Position numbers and translations under genes: made by a program | DNA from: JBEKZQ01 sp049509675 | GTDB taxonomy: Bacteria > Planctomycetota > Planctomycetia > Pirellulales > Thermoguttaceae | NCBI GenBank assembly: GCA_049509675.1 | Contig: JBEKZQ010000076.1 | Location: 1-16,722, forward strand | Length of the DNA stretch: 16,722 nt | Reading direction: 5' to 3' | Shown: positions 6,246 to 11,887 of the stretch, piece by piece | Layout of the letters: each line of letters starts with the position of its first letter | Numbering within the stretch: position 1 is the first letter of the stretch | The notes under the pieces: model-generated | Database searches by the model: none | The model's input: the letters and a program-made list of their open reading frames with translations, nothing else | Told to the model about the DNA's origin: nothing

Positions 6246-7432
6246 ACATGCAATCCCAAATTCGCTACGACTTCTTTGCTCCGCGCCAGATCATTTTCGG
6301 CTGGGGGCGGCGGCGCGAAGTGGGCACTCTGGGACGGGTGTTGGGTCGCCGCGCTTTCCTGGTTTCCGGCCTGCCGGCAGAAACCGCCGCGACCGTGGTA
6401 ACGGAAATCGCCGAGATCCTCCGAAAGGCCGACATCGAGCCGACGCCGGTGGCCACCATCCTGCACGAGCCCGAGGTCCAGGACGTCGATCGCCTGTCGG
6501 GGGAACTTCGCGACTTGGGCGCCGCAGGCGGCGATTTTCTGCTGGGCATCGGCGGCGGGGCGGCCATCGATCTGGCCAAGGCCGTCGCGGCCATGGCCGT
6601 AAATCGCGAAAGCCCCACCGTCAAGGATTACTTGGAAGGCGTCGGACGCGGACTGGTGCTGCGCGAGCCGCCCCTGCCCGTGCTGGCCATGCCCACCACC
6701 GCGGGCACGGGCGCCGAAGCCACCCGCAACGCGGTCATTTCTTGCTACGATCCGCCCTTCAAAAAGAGCCTGCGCGGCCTGCGCATCCTGCCGCAGATTG
6801 CGCTGGTCGACCCGGAATTGACGGTCAGCGTGCCGCCGGCGGTTACCGCCGCCAGCGGCATGGACGCGATTACGCAACTCATCGAGAGCTACATTTCCCG
6901 CAAGGCCCAGCCGATTGCCCGGGCGTTGGCGATCCACGGTCTCGGGTTGGCCCTGCCGGCCCTGGCCGAGGCCGTGGCCGACGGCCGCTCGCGCGGGGCG
7001 CGGGAGCACATGAGCCACGCGGCGTTGTTGTCGGGCCTGGCGTTGGCCAATTCCGGGTTGGGGCTGGCCCACGGCGTGGCGGCGGCCTTGGGCACGCACT
7101 GTCGCGTGCCGCACGGGTTGGCCTGCGCCGTGATGCTGCCGGCGGCGCTGCGCGTCAACCGGTCGGTACGTACCGCCGAACTGGCCTCGCTCGGCCGGCA
7201 GGTGCTGCGACTACACACCGCTATGCCTGATGAAGAAGCGGTCGATCGCTTCCTGAACGAGATTGACGTGCTTTGCCGCGGCGTGGGCCTGCCGCAGCGG
7301 CTTCGCCCGCTGGGGGTGCGCCGTGAACAGATTCCCGCCCTGGTGCGCGATTCGCGCGGCAGCAGCATGAGCGGCAACCCGCGCGAACTTTCCGACGACG
7401 AATTGACGCAAATCCTGGAGGAAATGCTGTGA
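6242..7432 (+). CDS. Iron-type (group III) alcohol dehydrogenase
   Basis: This 396-residue NAD(P)-dependent oxidoreductase is of the Fe-ADH family. The start ATG at 6242 (ATGA overlap with the upstream stop) matches the usual N-terminus just before 'FFAPRQIIFGWG' (11-22). Dinucleotide-binding 'GGGAAIDLAKAVA' lies at 104-116, and 'PTTAGTGAE' (151-159) is the second family signature. Metal ligands by comparison with E. coli FucO are Asp208 in 'SGMDAITQLIES', His277 in 'GLGLAHG' and His291 in 'VPHGLACA'. The fourth ligand, His in FucO, is Gln212 here. This His-to-Gln form occurs in some subgroups as I recall, so it need not be inactivating, but it may change metal use. The substrate is unknown: an alcohol, lactaldehyde, hydroxy acid or phospho-sugar are all possible. 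It overlaps the downstream PfkB kinase by 4 bp, so the two are probably co-translated and act in one pathway. Confidence 0.88.
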   Translation: MNMQSQIRYDFFAPRQIIFGWGRRREVGTLGRVLGRRAFLVSGLPAETAATVVTEIAEILRKADIEPTPVATILHEPEVQDVDRLSGELRDLGAAGGDFLLGIGGGAAIDLAKAVAAMAVNRESPTVKDYLEGVGRGLVLREPPLPVLAMPTTAGTGAEATRNAVISCYDPPFKKSLRGLRILPQIALVDPELTVSVPPAVTAASGMDAITQLIESYISRKAQPIARALAIHGLGLALPALAEAVADGRSRGAREHMSHAALLSGLALANSGLGLAHGVAAALGTHCRVPHGLACAVMLPAALRVNRSVRTAELASLGRQVLRLHTAMPDEEAVDRFLNEIDVLCRGVGLPQRLRPLGVRREQIPALVRDSRGSSMSGNPRELSDDELTQILEEML

Positions 7433-8352
7433 TTCTGGCGGCCGGTCTCACGCCTGCCTGGCAACAGATCCTCGTTTTCGACCTTTTTCGGCCGGGCGAG
7501 GTGAACCGCGCGCGGCAAACGGCGTGGTGCGGCTCGGGCAAGGTTCTGAACGTGGGGATTGTCGCGCACCGGTTGGGCGGACCGAGCCTCACCCTGGCCC
7601 CGCTGGGCGGTTCGCCGATGGGACCGATCGACGCCGAGTTTGCCGCGATGGGCATTCCGCGCCGCTGGATCGTCACCGAAGCGGCCACGCGGGTCTGCAC
7701 CACGATCCTCGACCGCAGCCGCGGCACGACCACGGAAATGGTCGAGAACGGCCGGCCGTTGACGCCGCACGAATTGGACCAGTTTCGCGCGGCCTACGCC
7801 GAGGAAGCGGCCCGGGCCGAAGTGGCGGTCATCACCGGTTCTCTTCCCGCCGGCACGCCGGCCGGCCTGTACCGCGACCTCGTGGAGCGCACGCCCTGTC
7901 CGGCCATCCTCGATTTTCGCGGCGAGGGGTTGTTGGCGGTGCTGGATCTGAAGCCGTACGTGGTGAAGCCCAACCGCGAGGAACTGGCGCAGACGGTGGG
8001 CCGGCCGCTGGCCGACGACGCGCAGCTTCTGGCCGCCATGCGCGAACTGAATCGCCGCGGGGCCGTATGGGTTGTAGTGACCCAAGGCCGCGATGCCGTG
8101 TGGCTCAGCTCCGCGGATACCGCGTATCGAATGTATCCCTTGCCGGCCCAAACCGTGGTGAACGCCATCGGCTGCGGCGATGCCCTGGCCGGGGCGCTTG
8201 CCTGGGCCGCGCGGCGGGGAGATTGTGTCGTCGAGGCCGTGCGGTTGGGCATGGCGGCCGCCGCCGAGAATCTGCGGCAACTCCTGCCCGGCCGGATCGA
8301 TGTTGGGCGCCTGGCAGAACGCGCACGATCGGTGAGGGTAGAGGAGATGTGA
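7429..8352 (+). CDS. PfkB-family sugar kinase (1-phosphofructokinase/LacC-like)
   Basis: This 307-residue protein starts with GTG at 7429, overlapping the dehydrogenase stop by 4 bp. The layout is that of FruK/LacC-type PfkB kinases, which phosphorylate fructose-1-phosphate, tagatose-6-phosphate or related sugars with ATP: 'LTPAWQQILVF' near the N-terminus (canonical LNPAxD), 'GEVNRAR', a substrate-loop glycine motif 'GSGKVLNVG' (35-43; canonical GGKGxNVA), 'ITGSLPAGTP' (135-144), 'VVKPNREE' (178-185) and the catalytic loop 'NAIGCGDALAGALA' (245-258) with Asp251 as the presumed base. The GxGD motif has Cys in place of the usual Ala, and the glycine motif is shifted. Both are conservative enough for activity but mark a divergent subfamily. 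The coupling to the Fe-dependent dehydrogenase suggests that it phosphorylates the dehydrogenase product or makes its substrate. Confidence 0.85.
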   Translation: MILAAGLTPAWQQILVFDLFRPGEVNRARQTAWCGSGKVLNVGIVAHRLGGPSLTLAPLGGSPMGPIDAEFAAMGIPRRWIVTEAATRVCTTILDRSRGTTTEMVENGRPLTPHELDQFRAAYAEEAARAEVAVITGSLPAGTPAGLYRDLVERTPCPAILDFRGEGLLAVLDLKPYVVKPNREELAQTVGRPLADDAQLLAAMRELNRRGAVWVVVTQGRDAVWLSSADTAYRMYPLPAQTVVNAIGCGDALAGALAWAARRGDCVVEAVRLGMAAAAENLRQLLPGRIDVGRLAERARSVRVEEM

Positions 8353-8377
8353 CAATGAGCGGGACAACTGCGCAGTC

Positions 8378-8453
8378 GGGGTCTGGTCCATTTTTCGGCT
8401 GATAGGCATTGCCATTTCGCCGGACTCATGACCGAAAACATGGACCTGACCCC
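8378..8453. repeat. Long imperfect inverted repeat between the kinase and the SGNH gene
   Basis: The left arm 8378-8398 (GGGGTCTGGTCCATTTTTCGG) is mirrored by 8432-8453 with one substitution and one inserted C, giving about 20 paired bases around a 33-nt loop. It follows the kinase stop by 25 bp. The arms end in 'GGACC-GACCCC', which resembles the 'TGGACTTATCCCC' units near 11805-11852. It could form a transcription-end hairpin or be the remains of a small palindromic mobile unit. Confidence 0.65.
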
Positions 8454-8526
8454 TTTGCGTCCGGCCACGGCCGCACGTATCATGGTGGATTGTGATTATC
8501 GTTTTGATCATCTTGGAGACGGAACC

Positions 8527-9288
8527 GTGACATTCGGACGCCTTTGGGTGTGGGTCTTGACCGCGGCAATCGCTGTCTTGACGATTTCGGCCGTAGCGAA
8601 GGCCGAACCGGTCGGAATCAACTCCCCCAGCGAGCCTGTGCCGCGCGAGGGGAGATGGTTGATGCGCTTCAACGAGATCAACGCTCGCGTGAAGCAGGGC
8701 AACGCGGACCTGGTATTCATCGGCGACTCGATTACCCAGGGATGGGAGGGACGCGGCGCCCGCGATATCTGGAACAAGTTCTACGCCAAGCGGAACGCGG
8801 TCAACCTGGGGATCGGCGGCGATCAAACGCAACACGTGCTGTGGCGGCTGGAGAACGGCAATATCGACCACATTTCACCCAAGTTGGCCGTGCTGATGGT
8901 CGGCACGAACAATGCCGGCCTCAACAAGCCCGACGACATCGCCAACGGCATCAAGGCCATTGTGCGAGAATTGCGGACCCGCTTGCCCCGGACGCAGATC
9001 CTGCTCATGGGCGTCCTTCCACGGGGGGTGGATAATAGCGACCTGAAGCGTTGGTCCACCGTGCAAACCAACCGGATCATCTCCGCACTGGCCGACGGCA
9101 AGAACGTCTTTTACATGGACATCGGTGCGAAGTTCGTCAATCGCGACGACAGCATTTCCACGGACCTGATGCCCGATCTGTTGCACCTGAGCCCGAAAGG
9201 CTACCAGGTCTGGGCCGAGGCGATCGAACCGCTGGTCGCCAAGCTGTTGGGCGAGAAGCGGGCCGTCGGGAAGCAGCCGATGCGGTAG
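8527..9288 (+). CDS. Secreted SGNH/GDSL hydrolase (PAF-acetylhydrolase-like esterase)
   Basis: This is a 253-residue protein. GTG at 8527 is preferred because a GGAG lies 8 nt upstream and the resulting N-terminus is a good signal peptide ('LWVWVLTAAIAVLTISAVA', 6-24, then Lys-Ala-Glu). In-frame ATGs further upstream would bury it and would cross the inverted repeat. All four SGNH blocks are visible: 'FIGDSITQGW' (64-73, Ser68 nucleophile), 'NLGIGGDQT' (Gly98), 'LMVGTNNAG' (Asn128) and 'PDLLHLSPKGY' (Asp217, His220). The order and spacing match the PAF-acetylhydrolase/GDSL branch, whose members remove acetyl or other acyl groups from carbohydrates or lipids. An extracytoplasmic carbohydrate-esterase role fits the surrounding secreted glycan-related proteins but is inference. 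Length is normal and no catalytic residue is missing. Confidence 0.88.
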   Translation: MTFGRLWVWVLTAAIAVLTISAVAKAEPVGINSPSEPVPREGRWLMRFNEINARVKQGNADLVFIGDSITQGWEGRGARDIWNKFYAKRNAVNLGIGGDQTQHVLWRLENGNIDHISPKLAVLMVGTNNAGLNKPDDIANGIKAIVRELRTRLPRTQILLMGVLPRGVDNSDLKRWSTVQTNRIISALADGKNVFYMDIGAKFVNRDDSISTDLMPDLLHLSPKGYQVWAEAIEPLVAKLLGEKRAVGKQPMR

Positions 9289-9306
9289 TGACCCGCCCCC
9301 GCTCGC

Positions 9307-9334
9307 TTGCCAACGCCTTGGGACGGAGTACAAT
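9307..9334 (+). promoter_or_regulatory. Candidate promoter for the REC-HATPase/STAS genes
   Basis: TTGCCA (9307-9312) and TACAAT (9329-9334) are each 5 of 6 to the sigma70 consensus and are separated by 16 nt. Transcription would start around 9341, giving a leader of about 37 nt. A GGGGGG run lies 7 nt before the ATG at 9378 and is the likely ribosome site. Confidence 0.5.
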
Positions 9335-9377
9335 CGTTAGCGTTCAGACGTCGTCTGCGGCATAGGGGGGCCACGCG

Positions 9378-10295
9378 ATGACCAACGTGCTGGTGGTGGA
9401 CGATTCGGTAGTTGATCGCGCGTTCGTGGGCGGAGTGCTGGCGAAGATCCCGGATCTGAAAGTGGAGTATGCCGTGCATGGGGCCGAGGCGTTGGCCAAG
9501 ATGGAGCACGCGCTGCCGGAACTGGTAATCACCGACCTCCTCATGCCGCAAATGGATGGCCTGCAGTTGGTTAGCATCATCCAGCGCAGCTATCCGCAGG
9601 TGCCGGTGATTCTCATGACCTCGCAGGGCAGCGAGGAAACGGCCGTCCGCGCCTTGCAATTGGGCGCGGCGAGCTATGTGCCCAAGCGGCTCATCGCCCG
9701 GGACCTGCCGGAAACGATCCGCAAGGTGATCCTGGTATCGACGCAGCAGCGCGGCCAGCGGCGGCTGATGGGCTGCATGACGCACAGCGAGAGCACTTTC
9801 GTGCTGGGCAACGACGCGTCGTTGTTCGGGCCGCTGATCGAGTATTTGCAGGACTCGACGGTCCGCATGGGGTTGTGCAACGATGCGGACCGCACCCGGG
9901 TGGGCGTGGCCTTGGAGGAAGCCTTGGCCAACGCCTTGTTCCACGGCAACCTGGAAGCCGGCTCCGAGCTGCGCGAGCAAGACGCCGAGACGTATTACAC
10001 GATCATCGAGACCCGGCGGCAGCAGGTCCCTTATAAGGACCGCCTGATCAACGTGGAAGCCCGGCTGGGGCGCGACGAAGCGATCTTCGTGATCGCCGAC
10101 AGCGGCACGGGGTTCGATCCTGCGTCGCTGCCCGACCCCACCGACCCCGTCAACCTGGAAAAGGCCAGCGGCCGCGGCATCCTCTTGATGCGCACGTTCA
10201 TGGACGAAGTACGCTACAGCCCGGCCGGCAATCAGGTCACGCTGGTCAAGCGCCGAAGAACCCAAGCTCCGCAGCGCGACCAGGAGCAGCCATGA
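9378..10295 (+). CDS. Response regulator receiver fused to an RsbW-type HATPase (anti-sigma-like)
   Basis: This is a 305-residue cytoplasmic signalling protein. Residues 1-120 form a CheY-like receiver: acidic pair Asp8-Asp9, phospho-acceptor Asp53 in 'LVITDLLMP', Thr81 in 'ILMTSQG' and Lys103 in 'YVPKRL'. All activation residues are present. Residues about 138-293 form a GHKL ATPase of the RsbW/SpoIIAB type: N-box 'EEALANALFHGN' (180-191, Asn185), G1 box 'DSGTGFD' (241-247) and 'GRGILLM' (265-271). There is no histidine-kinase dimerisation box, so it should act as a serine/threonine kinase or anti-sigma-like module whose activity is gated by receiver phosphorylation. The next gene, overlapping by 4 bp, encodes a STAS protein, the natural partner of RsbW-type ATPases. 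No sensor kinase or sigma factor is encoded nearby. Confidence 0.88.
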   Translation: MTNVLVVDDSVVDRAFVGGVLAKIPDLKVEYAVHGAEALAKMEHALPELVITDLLMPQMDGLQLVSIIQRSYPQVPVILMTSQGSEETAVRALQLGAASYVPKRLIARDLPETIRKVILVSTQQRGQRRLMGCMTHSESTFVLGNDASLFGPLIEYLQDSTVRMGLCNDADRTRVGVALEEALANALFHGNLEAGSELREQDAETYYTIIETRRQQVPYKDRLINVEARLGRDEAIFVIADSGTGFDPASLPDPTDPVNLEKASGRGILLMRTFMDEVRYSPAGNQVTLVKRRRTQAPQRDQEQP

Positions 10296-10654
10296 ACGGG
10301 CCCAAATTGTTCCTGGTGGAACGAGAGACCGCCACGTTCGTGGTGATCCCGCAGGAAAACGTGGGGAGTCTCGTGTCGGCGAGTGCGGCCCTGGAGGCCC
10401 AACGCCTCGTGGAAGAGCTGCGCGAGTCGAAATTGTGCAAGGTAATCGTCGATTTCCATCGGGCCGAGTATTTCGGCACCTACATGCTCGAAATTTTGCA
10501 CGCGCTGTGGCGGCATGTCCGCGCCGCCCACGGGCAGATGGCCTTGTGCGGCCTTTCGGACATTGGCCGGGAGATCGTCCGTGCCGCCCGATTCGACACG
10601 CTTTGGCCGATCTACGCGACCCGCGACGAAGCCATGAAAGCAGTGAACCTGTAA
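10292..10654 (+). CDS. STAS-domain protein (anti-anti-sigma-like)
   Basis: This is a 120-residue single STAS domain starting with an ATG inside the stop of the REC-HATPase gene (ATGA overlap), so translation is probably coupled. The core strand-helix 'KVIVDFHRAEYFGTYMLEIL' (49-68) aligns with the STAS signature of SpoIIAA/RsbV ('DFxDSSGL'). The phosphorylatable DSS is replaced by Gly-Thr-Tyr, so a canonical phospho-Ser is absent; the Thr or Tyr is the only candidate acceptor nearby. Later 'GQMALCGLSDIGREIVRAA' and 'FDTLWPIYATRDEAMKAV' match the usual end of STAS domains, with a switch-like sensor loop. It probably binds the HATPase upstream in a partner switch, but the downstream target is unknown. 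Confidence 0.82.
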   Translation: MNGPKLFLVERETATFVVIPQENVGSLVSASAALEAQRLVEELRESKLCKVIVDFHRAEYFGTYMLEILHALWRHVRAAHGQMALCGLSDIGREIVRAARFDTLWPIYATRDEAMKAVNL

Positions 10655-10687
10655 CACCCTATCAACCATAGCGCGAGGAGCGAAACC

Positions 10688-11704
10688 ATGCGTCTTTACA
10701 ACCCTGTGCTCATTCTCTTGCCGACCGTCTTGGCGTGCTTCATCGGCGGCCAATGCAAGGCCGGCGATCCGTGGGTTGTGTATCGCGGTCAACAGGGGCC
10801 GGGCAGCGGCAAGAACGTGGTCTTCGTCACCGGCGACGAGGAGTACCGCAGCGAAGAATCGATGCCGCAGCTTGCCAAGATCCTGGCGGTCCGTCACGGC
10901 TTCGACTGTACCGTGCTTTTTGCCGTGAATAAGACCAGCGGCCAGATCGATCCGCAGACTGTCGACAACATCCCCGGCTTGCAGGCCCTGAGAAAGGCCG
11001 ACCTCATGGTGTTGTTCACCCGTTTCCGTGAGCTGCCCGACGAGCAGATGCGCGAGATCATCGACTACACTAACTCGGGCCGGCCGATCGTGGCCCTGCG
11101 GACCGCCACCCACCCCTTCAATTACGTGCGGCACCGCGATAGCCCTTATGCCAAGTACAGTTTCCAGGACCAGCGGTTCTCGGGCGGTTACGGCCGGCAA
11201 GTGCTGGGCGAAACCTGGATCAACCACTACGGCGCGCACCAGGTCGAGAGCACGCGCGGGCTGATCGCCAAAGGCATGCAAGAACACCCCATCCTGCGCG
11301 GCGTCGACGACCTGTGGGGACCGTCGGACGTCTATGCCATCACCCGCCTCAGCGGCGACAGCCGACCGCTGGTGATGGGCCAGGTGCTCTCGGGCATGAA
11401 GCCCGGCGACGCGCCCAATCCGCACAAGGAACTGGTGCCGGTCGCCTGGACCAAGACTTTCACCGGCACTTCCGGCCGGCCGGCGCGAATCTTCACCACC
11501 ACCATGGGACACGGCGGCGACCTCGAGAACGAAAGTTTTCGCCGCCTGCTGGTCAACGCCTGTTACTGGTGCCTGAAGATGGAGGACCAGATACCCGCCA
11601 AGTCGAACGTCGAATTGGTCGGCACGTACGCGCCGAATCCGATCGGCACGGCCCAGCACAAAAAGGGGCTCAAGCCGTCGGACCACCGGCTGCCGGGCCG
11701 GTGA
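10688..11704 (+). CDS. Secreted ThuA-like domain protein
   Basis: This is a 338-residue protein. ATG 10688 has GAGGAG 7 nt upstream and a signal peptide ('LILLPTVLACFIGG', about residues 8-21). The mature part opens with 'GKNVVFVTGDEEYRSEESMP', the ThuA-type (GATase1-like flavodoxin) N-terminus. Then come 'ADLMVLFTRFRELPDEQM', 'GRPIVALRTATHPF' and 'GPSDVYAITRL', and near the end 'PARIFTTTMGHGGDLENESF' followed by 'LLVNACYWCL', all hallmarks of planctomycete ThuA-like proteins. ThuA is linked to trehalose and other disaccharide catabolism in rhizobia, but most secreted relatives are uncharacterised. The gene starts 33 nt after the STAS stop and may be read from the same transcript, although functions differ. 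It ends just before two hairpins. Confidence 0.88.
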   Translation: MRLYNPVLILLPTVLACFIGGQCKAGDPWVVYRGQQGPGSGKNVVFVTGDEEYRSEESMPQLAKILAVRHGFDCTVLFAVNKTSGQIDPQTVDNIPGLQALRKADLMVLFTRFRELPDEQMREIIDYTNSGRPIVALRTATHPFNYVRHRDSPYAKYSFQDQRFSGGYGRQVLGETWINHYGAHQVESTRGLIAKGMQEHPILRGVDDLWGPSDVYAITRLSGDSRPLVMGQVLSGMKPGDAPNPHKELVPVAWTKTFTGTSGRPARIFTTTMGHGGDLENESFRRLLVNACYWCLKMEDQIPAKSNVELVGTYAPNPIGTAQHKKGLKPSDHRLPGR

Positions 11705-11725
11705 GGCGGATCACGGTTGGTGCAT

Positions 11726-11757
11726 GATCTGAAATCTCGGATTTGAGATCTCAGATC
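11726..11757. repeat. Stem-loop after the ThuA-like gene
   Basis: Two 13-nt arms (GATCTGAAATCTC and GAGATCTCAGATC) match at 12 of 13 positions around a GGATTT loop. It starts 21 nt past the stop codon and probably marks the 3' end of the transcript, though no T-tract follows. Confidence 0.65.
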
Positions 11758-11773
11758 CTTCGTTGCGAAGGAT
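11755..11773. repeat. Second stem-loop overlapping the first
   Basis: ATCCTTCG and CGAAGGAT form a perfect 8-bp stem with a TTG loop. Its first three bases are the last three of the preceding stem, so the two hairpins compete or stack. Confidence 0.65.
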
Positions 11774-11776
11774 ACG

Positions 11777-11852
11777 GGGGATAAGCGACACTTGGACAAT
11801 GAATCATAATTGGACTTATCCCCATTTCGCACACATAATTGGACTTATCCCC
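11777..11852. repeat. Direct and inverted CTTATCCCC repeats upstream of glgX
   Basis: CATAATTGGACTTATCCCC occurs twice exactly, at 11805-11823 and 11834-11852, with a period of 29 bp. GGGGATAAG at 11777-11785 is the inverted form of the last nine bases. A related unit occurs at 8378-8453. It could be a protein-binding array for glgX or the remnant of a small mobile palindromic unit. Confidence 0.7.
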
Positions 11853-11861
11853 TTTTCTCGC

Positions 11862-11887
11862 GGCGGAACAACCAGGCGGAACAACCA
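11862..11887 (+). promoter_or_regulatory. Duplicated 13-bp leader with the glgX ribosome site
   Basis: GGCGGAACAACCA is repeated twice in perfect tandem (11862-11874 and 11875-11887). The final A of the second copy is the A of the glgX ATG. Each copy supplies a GGCGGA Shine-Dalgarno-like stretch; the second is 6 nt from the start. It may be a recent slippage duplication. Confidence 0.6.

Noticed and set aside
6889..8871. 660-codon minus-strand frame across three genes
   Set aside because: Antisense to the dehydrogenase, kinase and SGNH genes, all of which have clear catalytic motifs.
11777..11852. CRISPR-like array
   Set aside because: Only two exact direct units with a 10-nt gap, an inverted copy and no cas genes.
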